From Litsea cubeba (Eukaryota; Streptophyta; Magnoliopsida; Laurales; Lauraceae): a stretch of 64,000 bases of DNA. The stretch lies in the NCBI GenBank assembly GCA_012931725.1, contig CM022949.1:54718843-54782842 (forward strand). The letters are read 5' to 3'. The notes beneath the pieces are model-generated. The model saw nothing but the letters and a program-made list of their open reading frames with translations. It was not told the DNA's origin and made no database searches. Positions 12,201 through 23,745 of the stretch are shown one piece after another; the stretch's first letter is position 1; the number at the start of each line of letters is the position of its first letter. Position numbers and translations under genes: made by a program.

Positions 12201-12664
12201 ACGTGAGAGGCTGCCCATTGATATCATCTAGATGTCAAGTTTGGCACCGGAGTTCATATCTAAATATTGGGGGTAGTAGTTCTGTTTAGTTGGATATTTT
12301 TGTATGGCTTTGTTAGCCTTTTTCTTGGGTTTGTAATTAAGACACTGTTAATTGTAATTTGAATATGTGGGAAATAAATAGTCCTGTTACTAGCAGCTCA
12401 GTATTCTTTGAATTATGATTTGTGCCAGTCGGCTTATATCATGGCTTTATGATATTGGTCGAGTGCGACACGGAATCCGATGGCCACGGACTCCGGGTCG
12501 TAACACCATGATTAGCTTCCGCGAAAATATACTCTGATCGTGATGGAATTTTTTTATCCTCATTTACGCGGATCTTGGGAAATATAACAAAAGTTTCAAA
12601 TTAATCCCAAAAATTTCGCATCCCGAGGTCGTATCACTGCAGGGCCCGGTTTCGGGGTGTGACA
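9219..12664 (+). repeat. Solo LTR, 3446 bp, plus orientation, same family as 4923-8272
   Basis: It begins TGTAAGACCCCGACCCCC and ends GGGGTGTGACA. It aligns in inverted orientation with 4923-8272 along its full length. The flanks are ATGCA on the left and TGCCA on the right, which is only an imperfect TSD, so the exact borders rest on the family consensus. No internal region is present. Short open frames here are LTR sequence. Confidence 0.85.
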
Positions 12665-12984
12665 TGCCACAATCTGCATTATTTTTGAGAATTTATAAAT
12701 TTATTTTCTTAAAAAAAAAACTTATAAATTTTGCGTTATCCCCATCCATCCACTTTAGCTAAAATAAAATAAAAAAACTCTACTAAAAAAAGTAGCTCTC
12801 CTTAGCACATATTTTTAAAATCCAAAAGTCAAATATGTATAAAACCTTAAAATATAAAATACAATTACAAGTTTACCAAACGCTCTAATACATAGATAAG
12901 ATCTAAATTATAAAAGAAGAGCTTATTTTTAGAGTTTCCAAAACAGCCCAATTGTCTATTACAATTTAGGTGCCTTATAATATA
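12665..12984. other. AT-rich spacer, nothing recognised
   Basis: There are no open frames of note and no repeats beyond A/T runs. The last nine bases are the left TSD of the next element. Confidence 0.6.
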
Positions 12985-13199
12985 GGGGCATTCGGCGACG
13001 GGTCCCTAAACATTACACTTTATGGCCTTAGATTCACAAAAAAAAGTCATAAAGCCAAAGGTCCCTCCCACACTTTCACACACCTGAAATGTCTAGTTTA
13101 CCCTTTCTTTGTATCATAACCCATGATTGGTGGGATATCCCATTAATAATGGTCAACTAACATTTAATTGCCCACAATTAATGGAATCCCTAGATTTTC

Positions 13200-13930
13200 A
13201 AATAAATTCTAAAAACACACAAATAAATTTCAAAAAAACGAAAAAAAATTTAAAAAAATGAAATAATTTCAAAAAATGCAATAAGTTAAAATAAAAAGCA
13301 ATATATAATCAAATAATGTAAATAAATTTAAAAAGATGCAAATAAGTTTCAAAATATCCAAATAAATTTCAGAAAATATAAATAAATTTCAAATAACACA
13401 AATAAATTTAAAAAGATGCAAATAAGTTTCAAGATATCCAAATAAATTTCAGAAAATATAAATAAATTTCAAAAGACTCAAATAAATCTCAAAAGATCCA
13501 AAGAAATTTTCAAAAAATACAAATAAGTTTAAAATAACAAAAATAAATTTAAAAAACGCATATAGATTTAAAAAAATGTAAATAAATTTGCTAAAAAACT
13601 CAGATAAATTTTGAAAAAAACTCAGATAAATTAGCCAAAAATACAAAGAAATATGACAGAAAACAGATAAATTTGAACAACACTCGGATAAATTTGACAG
13701 AAAATAGATAAATTTGAACAAAATTCAAATAAATTTACCAAAACTCAAATAAATTTTGAAAAAAACTCAGATAAATTTACCAAAAACACAAAGAAATATG
13801 ACAAAAAATAGATAAATTTGAACAACACTCAGGTAAATATGACAAAAAACAGATAAATTTAATCAAAACTCAGATAAATTTGACCAAAAACAGATAAATT
13901 TGATAAAAAAGCAGATAAATTTACAGTAAA
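13200..13930. repeat. AT-rich degenerate tandem array
   Basis: About 730 bases are built from units of roughly 18-20 bases, such as CAAATAAATTTCAAAA and CAGATAAATTTGA. The Phe/Leu-rich open frame at 13449-13721 (minus) is a by-product of this array. Confidence 0.8.
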
Positions 13931-14389
13931 GCCTGCAACTAAGCTCTGTCACCGTCAATCCATTTTGTCTACCTTGTAGATTTTGTCGATAATACGAATC
14001 CAACAAAAAAAATGGAATGCAATTCTAAGTCCGGATGGCTCTAGAAATCCAGAAACAATTCTGGCCGTTGAACCCAGTCAAATTGCCACCACCTGGTCTG
14101 GGATTTGGGCTGGGCTTTCATAGCAGGTTTGGTTAGAACTGACCCAGAACTGAACCCAAATCATCGTCTTCTTCTTCATGGGTTCTGTAACAGAACGCTA
14201 TGGGAGTCTTCTTCCTCCCCGGCGATGGCACGACACGACGGGACGGCAGCGGAAGAATCCGGCGACTGCACTATAGCAGCGGGACGGCGGCGGTCAGCGA
14301 CGATCGGAATGAGTCCGGTGACGGGCGAAGGCGTTTTTTTTTTTTTTTTTGTCCGATGACAGCAGTGAATAGCCCAGCCCCCATTTGTC

Positions 14390-14830
14390 ATTTGTAGAAA
14401 CCATTTTGGCACAAGGGTCTTTCCGTCGATCAAAAAGTTGCTCCGAACAGTGCCGCTGGCTTGATTCCCAAACGCCCAGCAGCCTGAGATCGCAACGCTG
14501 AAGAAAGTGGTGATGACCACGGCATAACAAATACAGAGTCCCTTGAACATCTTGCCTTTCACATGAGGTGCTAGAGTTGCTTGCACAAAGAATTCTTCAT
14601 CAAACACTTGAATTGACTAGAAACAAATCCAACACTCATACATGTGCAAAGTAATTGAACCTGTATTTCAAGAATGATCCCATTCCCATATGTGGTAGCG
14701 ATGATTGCAATGGCATTGAAGATCCCAAGAAGGTGATTTGATCCATCGCTGCTTAAAGAGCAGTCCTTGTGCGGTGCCTTTGACGAACTGCCTGAGACAG
14801 ACAGAGAAAGAGTAAGACCATAGCTAGACA
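14390..14830 (-). pseudogene. Captured fragment of a GABA transporter 1-like amino acid transporter
   Basis: Two exon pieces are visible on the minus strand. The first (about 14800 to 14661) contains SSSKAPHKDCSL and GIFNAIAIIATTYGNGI. The second (14580 to about 14390) contains LAPHVKGKMFKGLC, YAVVITTFFSVAISG, WAFGNQASG and LVPKWF. These are conserved helices and loops of plant GAT1/LHT-type transporters of the amino acid/auxin permease family, which import amino acids across the plasma membrane. The intron between them keeps a GT donor, but the acceptor position reads AA instead of AG at 14581-14582. The rest of the transporter is missing and the sequence runs into a T-run at 14338-14350. 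It lies wholly inside the Pack-MULE. Confidence 0.8.
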
Positions 14831-15206
14831 TCGCCGCCTTGTTGCTCAGCATCGCCAGCAGCGGCGAATCCGTCTAATAAAAACACTGATCGTGTAATCT
14901 CCGGCGAGTGTACAGGCCCAGTCGACTTCTTCATGCAATCTCTGAACATCTGTTCTTCGATTGCCTGATTTGTGACTCCCTTGTCGCAGAAGAGGAGGGA
15001 TAATTAAAGATTTGAAATTTTGAATTTCAAAATTTTGTGCCAAAATTGGTTGAAAGGGTAATTTCGTCAAGAAAAATGCAAACATGTGGGTTCAGGGACC
15101 TCTCACTGCAAACAGTATAGCTAAGTGGATCATAGGCCTTAATAAGTTTTTCCTTGGACTGGAGGGTGGATACATTCACTTATAGGGACATTTCGCTAAT
15201 TTTGCC

Positions 15207-15498
15207 TATAATATACCTTCACTTTGTAATTCTTAATAAGGATGAAGCCAAATTCACAATCACAAAAGGTGAGGCCTATTTAATAATTTCTAAAGATGGA
15301 TCACATGCACAACAATCCCTAATGGACCTTTATAGTAATTCTTACAATAGGCCCACGTCATTCGTAAAGGTAGGGCCATGTCCAATTCCTATAAAGGTGG
15401 TCTCCACATTATATAATTAATATGAGTCATGATGTAATTTTTTTTATTGGCAGGCACTATGTATAACAAGTCATAAATGTGGGCCCACATGATAATTC
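15207..15498. other. Intergenic, GGCCCAC-type degenerate repeats
   Basis: No gene is seen. Motifs like those at 8816-9218 continue here and resume after the following solo LTR at 17514. Confidence 0.5.
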
Positions 15499-17508
15499 TG
15501 AAAGAAACTGCGATTCAGATCTGAACATCACTAGCGGAAGACATTCATGGCTAATTTGTAACATGACAGATTTTAAAAAATCTGATTTTGGCAGCATAAA
15601 TCAGCCATAGTGATCGCATAAGAACTCCATGAATTCATGACCAACAAGTGTATAATTAAAGGAGAATGAAGAAGACTATTACCTTGAAGATTTGTAGACT
15701 TCAAATCTCTGGAAAAATAGATCCAAAGGGCAGAACTCATACTTGCAATTACCAAACAACTTGCTGGAATTTTCTGCAGTAGTATTGCCTTTGATCTTCT
15801 TCTCTATCTCACTTCCAAATCTGATTGGCTAAGATGGTGGGATCTTAATCTAGGAATTGAGAACTATTTTTCTAAGGAAAAATCTCAGATCTCAAACTTT
15901 CTTCACTGAAGAAGAAAGCACCTAAGGCTGGACGTGTGGGACTATGCACTCTCTTAGTATGGACGTCCAAGGTGAAGTATGGTTCCTTTTTATAGAAACT
16001 TTGTGGATTGCTTTCCTAAAAAGCTATCTCTTCTAATTCTCATAGATGTCCTAAAATAAAAGTATAATCTAAAGATTTATTTCCTTTTAGAAACACTCCA
16101 ATTAGAAAAGGAAACTAAGGAACTTCCCACAAACTTTGGCAATTAGTAATCTTAGTTTCACAACACTTACTAATTTAAGTTTCTAATCCAAAAAGGAAAC
16201 TTTCTTATAGAAATACTAATCCAAAGAGGAGTCCAACCTTCCAAGTAGAGAGACCTACTCAAAGTTGGAAACCTTACCCATGGAAATCCCATTATGGACG
16301 TCCCACATACTAATGCACACCATGGCCCACAAATAATTTATCTAGAATTAAATTCATGTATGCCATCAAAGGCCTATTTGAATTTAAACTCAAAATTATT
16401 TTTCCACTAAAATAATTCATCCAAATGTCATCTAAACATTTTAGGAAACCATGCCAATCTTGGAAAGTGACTAAAGAAGGGACCAAAAGACATATTTGCC
16501 ATTGGCTCCCAAAATGACCAAAATGTCCATGCTAAACCCATAGCAACATTAAGACCATTTAACCTTAACTCATTCCACTAAAGAGTTATGGTTGAACTCC
16601 AAGGACAAATATATAATATAATAAGCTCGTCATAAAATGACAGTTGTCTTCGACCTAGTAAGTGTAATGACCTGAATGCCCCTCTATGTAACATCCATAA
16701 TCGAGTCAGGTTATCACATGTACTATCAACCTTCCCGATTATATCTAAACCTTAGAACTTCATATCCTTAACATAATCATCATCCGGATATCATTCTCTT
16801 GGTCCAGGGAGCGACCCACAAGTTCAATATCCATATGGAACATCCATATTCTAAGATCTTAGATTTTGATGATTAATCGGATAATTCTAAGGGGACGATT
16901 ATTCCATCATTAGATGACATAGATTCTTTATTGCATCTGCACGTCCCAACTGATCAAGTCCGAGTACCCAAAACACAGAGCTGTTGACCCATGAAAAGAA
17001 TCTCACCCATAGTGAATTAAAGCACAAGAACTTGACTTCGTCAGTTCATCCACAAATGCTCAAGATTAAGAGCACTGGTCACTCAGTAGCATGAGGTGAC
17101 TTGATCTCTTTCTGTGATAGTACTATTTTAGAGATCACACCTACCATGGTCCTGTTCAATGCATTGCATATGCACTAATGAGATAAATCCGGAAAGTCCT
17201 CCCATGACTTAGGTAAGTCACCCTGAATGCATGAGAGTCTCTCATTATAACTTATACCAAGATGAAGTGCCGAGCTCCATCTCTCAGTTATGAACAAATA
17301 TGTTGTTTCCAGTGTCCATGAATTAGACCTATTTGTGTGTAGACACTACACACCTAATTCATTTACTAGAAACAATGGGCCTTACACAACCATACATATA
17401 TACATGTTTAAGCAGAAAAGAGTCATTCCATTAAATAACCAATAAAAATCCAGTAACCAAAGATGAGAGTGCAGCTAGTGGGCTTTAGGGCATACACCAA
17501 TCCCAACA
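15499..17508 (-). repeat. Copia-like solo LTR, 2010 bp, TSD AATTC
   Basis: On the minus strand it begins TGTTGGGATTGGTGTATGCC and ends GCAGTTTCTTTCA. AATTC flanks both sides (15494-15498 and 17509-17513). The start resembles LTRs of plant Ty1/copia elements, which is an inference. No gag-pol is inside. Confidence 0.88.
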
Positions 17509-17513
17509 AATTC

Positions 17514-18259
17514 TTAATTTGCTTGCCTCATATTTTGCAATCACGAAAGGCAGGTCCACAAAAGATAGGGCAATGTGTCCACAAAACTTGGCCTCTTATT
17601 AATGCTCATGTCATGGCTTTTCCCTTATTTTTTTCCTTTGAAATGCCTCTTTCAGTGAGACCCAAGAGAGGCACCCTGATGGACAAGTTTAGACCAAAAT
17701 GAACGAGCTACACACTGTCTAATTTTACTGTGATAAAAATTCAACGATCAATAATGTTGAGAACATTGTAAAGGGTTTGATTGGGGCCATTCTATATAAC
17801 CGGACCGGATTAACTAATGAATCAGGATCTTTCGAGGGGTTTCACATACGGTGAGTGTGGGTGGACCACCGTGTCTCCATTGACGTGGCCGATCCCACTC
17901 ACCGCGGGGTAAAGCCTCACCAGATCCGTACTCTTTATAACTAATGGCATGTGCCGGAGAAGAAGTCGATTGCTGACGCTGAGGAAGAAGACGCTGCCAA
18001 CTTTAACTTTCTGTCGCTGACGCGGGAGAAGAGGATCTGACCCTAGTTGGAAAAGAGAGAGAGGTCAGGCTATCTTCACCGGACAAGTCTGGTCAGGGCG
18101 CATAGTTTCTACAACACTCTAAGAGCATAGGCCTTGGAGGAAAACGATTGTCATTTATTTGCAAGAGAGACCCTGCCTTTTTTTTTTGTTGATTTAAAAA
18201 AGGGGAGCTCTAATGGCACCACAAAATTTACTCTTCCCACTGCGAAAAAAAAAACTTTC
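17514..18259. other. Intergenic, nothing recognised
   Basis: The open frames at 17463-17702 and 18134-18580 lack known domains. I see no terminal repeats. Confidence 0.5.
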
Positions 18260-18871
18260 TTAAACTACCCCTCCCCCTTTCTCCCTCCTCCTCCTCCCTC
18301 ATCTTCCCTTCCTCTCCCACTATCCACCACCCTCCCCCCCGTCTCGGACGGGGAGGGAGCCCCGGCCGGCACCCGACGGCGAAAGCCCCGGCCGGCTAGC
18401 CAGTCTCCCTCCCCCTGTCCCTCTTTCTTCCTCTCTCCCTCCCTCTCCTTCCCTCCCCTACTCTCCCTCCCCCTCCCCACCGGCGACCGGGGGGGGGGGG
18501 GGGGTTGGAGGGAGAAGAAGAGTAGGGGAGGGAAGGAGAGGGAGGGAAGGAGGGAAGAGGGGGAGGGAGAAGAAGAGTAGGGGCTACAGCAGGCGGAAAC
18601 CAGCCCGATCTCCCTCCCCGCCGGCGATTGGGAGGGGGAGGGAGAGGGGGAGGGAGAAGAAGAGTAGGGGAGGGAATGAGAGGGAAGAAGAGGAAGGGAG
18701 AAGAGAATGAGAGGGAGGAAGAAAGAGGGAGAGGGGGAGGATGACCGGCCAGCCGGCTGCCGGCCGGGGCTCCCTCCCCGCCGGTGGCTGGGGGTGGGCG
18801 CAGATAAGGGAAGAGGGTGGAGGGTGGGAGAGGGAGGAAGGAGGGAGGAGGAGGGAGAAGGAGGAAGGGAA
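18260..18871. repeat. CT/GA-rich low-complexity tract
   Basis: The tract is pyrimidine-rich up to about 18480, has a G16 run at 18489-18504, and is then purine-rich. GC-rich islets (CTCCCTCCCCGCCGG) recur. Long open frames on both strands are Pro/Ser-rich or Gly/Arg/Glu-rich artefacts and run into the gap. Confidence 0.85.
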
Positions 18872-18971
18872 NNNNNNNNNNNNNNNNNNNNNNNNNNNNN
18901 NNNNNNNNNNNNNNNNNNNNNNNNNNNNNNNNNNNNNNNNNNNNNNNNNNNNNNNNNNNNNNNNNNNNNNN
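18872..18971. other. Assembly gap of 100 N
   Basis: Exactly 100 undefined bases follow the GA-rich tract. This is a conventional placeholder length, so the true distance is unknown. Confidence 0.98.
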
Positions 18972-19798
18972 TTGAAGGATAGGAATGCAAGATTTCTCTC
19001 TTGTGAAAATGAAAGATATAGAGATCAAAATTCTCTCATTGCACCAATGCGCCTTTAGGGCACGTTTGTATACACTCGCGGAAGATTTAGGTCATTTTTA
19101 CAACTTTGATTGCAGAAAAGTGTTTCGGGAAAAAAACTTTGAAGAAACTGCAATCAATCAAGCAAATTGACAATTAGAATATATAATTAGTGAATGAAAA
19201 TGAGAGTGAGAAGTTGAATTAAGAAAGCAATAGAAAATGGGCAAGGCACACCAATTAAGATGCTTTCTTAAATACAACAATTTCTCACATATAGGTGGTT
19301 TTGATAAAATTCTATCCCCAAGGTAAAATGTCCAACTCTTATTTGATGTTCGCATATTACAATCAGAAATATTAAATTGCCTATAAACTCAAAAAATAAT
19401 ATATGAAGAAAACTCCATAATCTCTTTTATTTTTTAGTGCTATATATGAAGAACTTGAAAATGACCTTAATTTATAGAGGTGGAACAACATTTTGAAAAT
19501 AGTTCACATCCACTCATGAATGACCCAAAAAAAAAATCTCATCCAAAGGGCACAAAAATATTATTGATAAAACATAAAATTTTAATTTTAATTTTTTTTA
19601 AAAGACACACTCAAGTCTCAAGTTCCTCTTAAGGTTTATGTATTAAATTATGGGAGAATTTCAGATAAGGGCTTAACTAAAGGGTGGATTTCAAATCAGT
19701 ACAAAAAATACTACATTTTAAATTAGGGCTTAAGTTTTCCACTTTCTTTTTCAAAGCAGGAGAAACTGATATAATGTGTACTTTCCGGGGACTTTTTC
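18972..19798. other. AT-rich intergenic, nothing recognised
   Basis: No domain is visible in the short open frames. The stretch ends at the left TSD of the large MULE. Confidence 0.5.
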
Positions 19799-19808
19799 CC
19801 CCTTTTAT
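19799..19808. repeat. Left target-site duplication of the MULE
   Basis: CCCCTTTTAT is repeated at 52901-52910. The true duplication could be 9-11 bases because the adjoining bases are also similar. Confidence 0.8.
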
Positions 19809-19877
19809 GAGTGCTGCTACCTACACACTTCGTTTTGCTCTCCACACACTGCAATAGATTGTGACTAAAATGCCCAC
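19809..19877 (+). repeat. Left terminal inverted repeat of the MULE
   Basis: It starts GAGTGCTGCTACCTAC and contains TCTCCACACACTGCA. The inner part (AAAATGCCCAC) also has a counterpart near 52785 on the opposite strand. Confidence 0.78.
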
Positions 19878-20259
19878 TTATAAATTTACCAAAATGTCTG
19901 AACTTCAGCCCTCCCAGTCTAATTGAAATGCTATCTAAACACTGCCTTTTTTCCCTAAAAAATGAACGTATGTTAAGGGTTCTACTTTGAGCATTCATCA
20001 CTCCTCTCCACTTGCTTCCATTTAGTCTGTGCCATGCATCATGAAATGAAGACAAGGTTTCAACTTCTTCCTGCATTTTACTGATCTCTACTCCCCCCCT
20101 CCTTTTCATCTTCTCTCTCGGTTTAAAGCCTCATTTCAAAGTTGATACTCGCTTTGCTAGCATTCTTAATCAATGGACAAGCGAAAGGACAAGCAGATGA
20201 TGTCTCCCCATCATTCTAGCAGCGTCGAGGTAAGCATATTCATCGCGACTTGTGTATTG

Positions 20260-20470
20260 GGCAGAAACGAACCGTTCGGCCCTGCATGTCCGACCGAATG
20301 TCCTCTGCGCGGCCCTGTAAGGCCGACCAGAGGTACTTTGCGCGGCACTATAGTGCCAAGAAGAAGTAAATAATGCTGACATGAATGACCGAAATTAGGG
20401 AAACTATGCGGACATGCATGACCGAAAATAAGGACATTATGCAATGGTTTAGGTCCGAGCAATTTAATTT
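20260..20470. repeat. Subterminal CGGCCCTG/GTCCGACC-type repeats of the MULE, left side
   Basis: Short degenerate units (CGTTCGGCCCTGCATGTCC, GCGCGGCCCTGTAAGGCC, GCGCGGCACTATAGTGCC) recur. A related set lies at 28340-28580 near the other end. Confidence 0.55.
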
Positions 20471-20694
20471 TGTCCGGATATTCAGAGCCGTGCAGTTATG
20501 TCATTTACATACTCTAATAAAATTGTTCCATAATAGTTTCATCCGCCTACTAAATGCAGCAAAGTTGGCTCAGAATGTGTGGTCGACTATAGTAATGAGT
20601 TTATCATTCCAGAGGTAATTAATCGAAATGAATCATTCGATATTTAAATTGATGTAGTCACTTGGTTCAATATAATTTTGTTTGGTTTTGTGCA

Positions 20695-23342
20695 GAATTC
20701 TTAAGCCGAGAAGCCCTAATTAAATGAGCTCGTGAGGTTGGGAGGAGAAATGGTTTCATTCTTGTGATTAAGATATCAGCAGTGCCCAACAGGAGAAATA
20801 AAAAACCAAGGCTCACCCTTGGGTGTGAGAGGAGTGGGTCTTATAGAGACACAAGGATAACTAAAGACGGGACCTGTGGGAAGAAATTGAAGCAAACTGG
20901 TTTGAAAAAATATGGATGCCCATTCACATTATAAGGCAAAGTAGTTGGTTCAAATGAGGAATGGATGTTGCATATAGTATGTGGTGTGCATAATCATCCT
21001 GCTGCAGACTTTCTGGAAGGGCACTCATTTGCAGGGAGATTAACAAAGGAGGAAACTTCATTGCTAGTAGACATGTCCAAGAATATGGTTCGGCCAAAGG
21101 ATATCTTGGTGACACTGAAACATAAATTTGAGTTAAATGTAAGCACAATGAAGACGATTTACAATGCACGTCAAAGGCATAAAGTTGCGGAGAGGGCTGG
21201 ATGGAGTCAGATGCAGCAATTGCTGAAATTATTGGCAGAGCATGGTTACATTGAGTGGCATAGGAATTGTCCTGCAACAGATACTGTCATTGACTTGTTC
21301 CTTACACACCCTACCAGCCTAGACCTCTTGCGTGCATTTCCTCATGTGTTGATAATGGACTGCACCTACAAGACCAATCGGTATCGAATGCCCTTATTGG
21401 AGATTGTTGGGGTTACATCCACAGAGAAGACTTTTTCGGTATGCATTGTATATCTCCAGAATGAACGTGAAGACTGCTACTCATGGGCTTTGGGTATTTT
21501 GTGTAAAGTTATTGGCGGGGGTGTTCTTCCTAGTGTTATCATCACTGACAGAGAGATGGCTTTAATGAACGCCATATCTATTGTTTTCCCTGGCGCCAAA
21601 CATCTTTTATCCGATGGTATATCAACCGAAATATCTTGGCTAAATGCCAGAAGTTGTTTGAGACGAAGGAAAAATGGGACCGGTTTATAATGAGCTGGAA
21701 CATGTTGGTCTCCTCATCCACAGAGGAACATTCCAATATGCAATTCAACTTATTTCTAAAGGAGTTCATCACCTATCCGACAGCACTTCATTATGTCAGA
21801 ACGTCTTGGTTAGATGCGTACAAGGACATATTTGTGGCTGCGTGGACGGACAAGGTCATGCATCTTGGAAACAATACTACAAACAGGGTGGAGAGTTCAC
21901 ATGCACAGCTAAAGCGGCAGCTTGGATCAAGCCAGGGGACTTTTAAAGACTCTTGGATGAAGATACACAACCTATTGCTGCTACAACATATAGATATAAA
22001 AGCATCATTTGAAAAAAGTAAGACAATTGTGCAACACAATTTCAAGCCTTCCGAATTCAAAGAACTTCGTGGGAATATTTCTATAAGTGCATTAGAAAAA
22101 TTATTGGCCGAGACAAAACGAGCCTCGTCAGTTGGTATTGATAGAGATGCTTGTAGCTGTGTACTTCGACAGACACATGGCCTACCTTATGCTCATGAGA
22201 TTGCAGAATACATAAGTATTGGGTGCCCTATTCCTTTGGATTGCAAGCATATGCATTGGCGCAAGCTTGACTTACTATCTATCACTTTTGACCAGGACTC
22301 TAGTGTCAATTTGGATTGCATGCCAGAGATAGATTTAATTGTCGAACAGTTCCGGGGCTATGATTCGAGAAAGAAGTTACAGATCTTGGATAAGCTTAGG
22401 GAGCTTGCAAAGCCTGAGACGACCTCACTGATCGAGTCAGATTCGAAAACTAAATGTCGGGGGCGCCCCAAATTGAAATTACATAATTCTACTAAACGTG
22501 AACCATCTTCCTTTGAATATCTCGAATCAGCTCAGGATAGTTACTCTCCTGTCTTGAAGATGGAAGAGAATATTGTCAACAGTGGGGCCTCCTTGGTGCC
22601 CGTGAAGAAGCTGATTCCTAAGAAAAAGGTCAATCGTACCCGAAATTTGAAGCCAGTTTCTTATATTAACACATTCCCAGCTGGTTTAAGGCCTTATATT
22701 CATCATGTAAAAGATGTCAATGCGGATGGCAATTATGGCTTTAGAGCCATTGCAGGGTTGATGGGACTTGGTGAGGATTCGTGGCAACAGGTACGGAAAG
22801 ATCTTTTTAGAGAGTTGGCGAGTCATGTAGAACACTACAGACAACTATATGGATCGTACCAAAGGGTTGATGAACTTCTCAACATCATATCGTACCATGG
22901 GGATTGCCCTCCATATGATCGGTGGATGACGATGCTGGACATGGGACATCTAATTGCTTCGCACTATAACGTTGTTATATACCATTTGTCAAATGAGCAA
23001 TGCCTGACTTTTCTTCCTCTTCGATCGGTCCCTATTCCTACTGCTGCTAGGTGGGAGATCGCAATCGGTTTTGTCAATCAGAACCACTTTGTTCAGGTGA
23101 TAATAGTAGATGCATAGATTCTTCTTATTTTGCCTGAAATGCCGTGACTCACTTGAACTCCTTGTTATATGTAGGTTTTCCTCGTACAAGGTCATCCAAT
23201 TCCACCTATTGCTACAAATTGGATTCGTCACCATCACCCTTCTGCAAATGGTTGGGATACAGCTTATCAATCTCGGATCCAACTTTTTCGAGAAATTATC
23301 AGTCCATCAGTTGCCACATGCGAAACCATCGATTTGGAATGA
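20695..23342 (+). pseudogene. MULE transposase (FAR1-type) with C-terminal OTU domain, decayed
   Basis: From a splice acceptor (GTGCAG at 20689-20694) the frame shows a FAR1/WRKY-GCM1 zinc finger (CERSG, YGCPF, VHNH) with in-frame stops at 20725-20727 and 20932-20934. The MULE DDE core follows: LIMDCTYKTN (D near 21358), IITDREMAL (D near 21545) and NRVESSHAQLK (E near 21891). A one-base deletion near 21610, inside a conserved cysteine codon, shifts the frame. A SWIM-like CSCVLRQTHGLPYAHE follows. The C-terminal part (about 22680 on) is an OTU cysteine-protease fold with ADGNYGFRAIA and NQNHFVQ. A 78-base intron (23097-23174) leads to a last exon ending at 23342 (HPIPPIATNWIRHHHP). The catalytic Cys of the OTU signature is Tyr (22734-22736). 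An upstream exon may start at the ATG at 20173, but its splice phase does not fit. Confidence 0.9.
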
Positions 23343-23554
23343 TTGTTATATTTTATAAGGATGTACAAGGATCAAATTTTTTAAGAACTCAATGCAATTG
23401 AGCCTTGTCGTATCTTTTTTCCACACATTTTTTTTGCAAGAACATTCCTTATATATCTTCATAGTGAATGGCACATCACTTAAGATGTAGTTGCTAACTG
23501 CAAATGACAATTTCAACTGAATGGTCCTGATATGACGGAAAATAGTTTGATCGG

Positions 23555-23745
23555 CTCTGAGACGCCGAGCACACTCTATGGTCTCGGCCCTGAGACGCCG
23601 AGCAAACACTATGGTCTCGGCCTTCAGACGCCGAGCACACTCTATGGTTTCGGCCTTCAGACGCTGAGCAAACACTTTGGTCTCGGCCCTGAGACGCCGA
23701 GCACGACCAATGGTGTCGGCCCTGAAACGCCGAACACACCCATTA
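23555..23745. repeat. 33-bp tandem repeat, about six copies
   Basis: Units of the form CCTGAGACGCCGAGCA...TATGGTCTCGG repeat every 33 bases. The period is a multiple of three, so one plus-strand frame reads an 11-residue repeat (GPETPSKHYGL-like), and open frames exist on both strands. It lies between the convergent transposase and PMD pseudogenes. Confidence 0.88.

Larger units (their letters stand above)
12985..15206. mobile_element. Pack-MULE with GABA-transporter-like gene fragment, TSD TATAATATA
   Basis: TATAATATA occurs at 12976-12984 and 15207-15215, a perfect 9-bp duplication typical of MULEs. The termini are inverted and degenerate: the left starts GGGGCATTCGGCGACGGG and the right, read inward, starts GGCAAAATTAGCGAAATG. 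Both are followed by TCCCTA. No transposase is inside. The cargo is a transporter fragment on the minus strand and an AT-rich degenerate array. Confidence 0.85.

Noticed and set aside
4923..12664. The two inverted LTRs as ends of one element
   Set aside because: Their flanking duplications differ (CTGTT versus an imperfect ATGCA/TGCCA) and LTRs of one element are direct, not inverted, repeats.
18265..19058. Long Pro/Ser-rich and Gly/Glu/Arg-rich open frames on both strands
   Set aside because: They come from CT/GA low-complexity DNA, overlap in all frames and run through the N gap.
20173..20229. First exon of the MULE transposase (MDKRKDKQ...)
   Set aside because: A GTAAGC donor follows, but the phase does not match the acceptor at 20695; kept only as a possibility.
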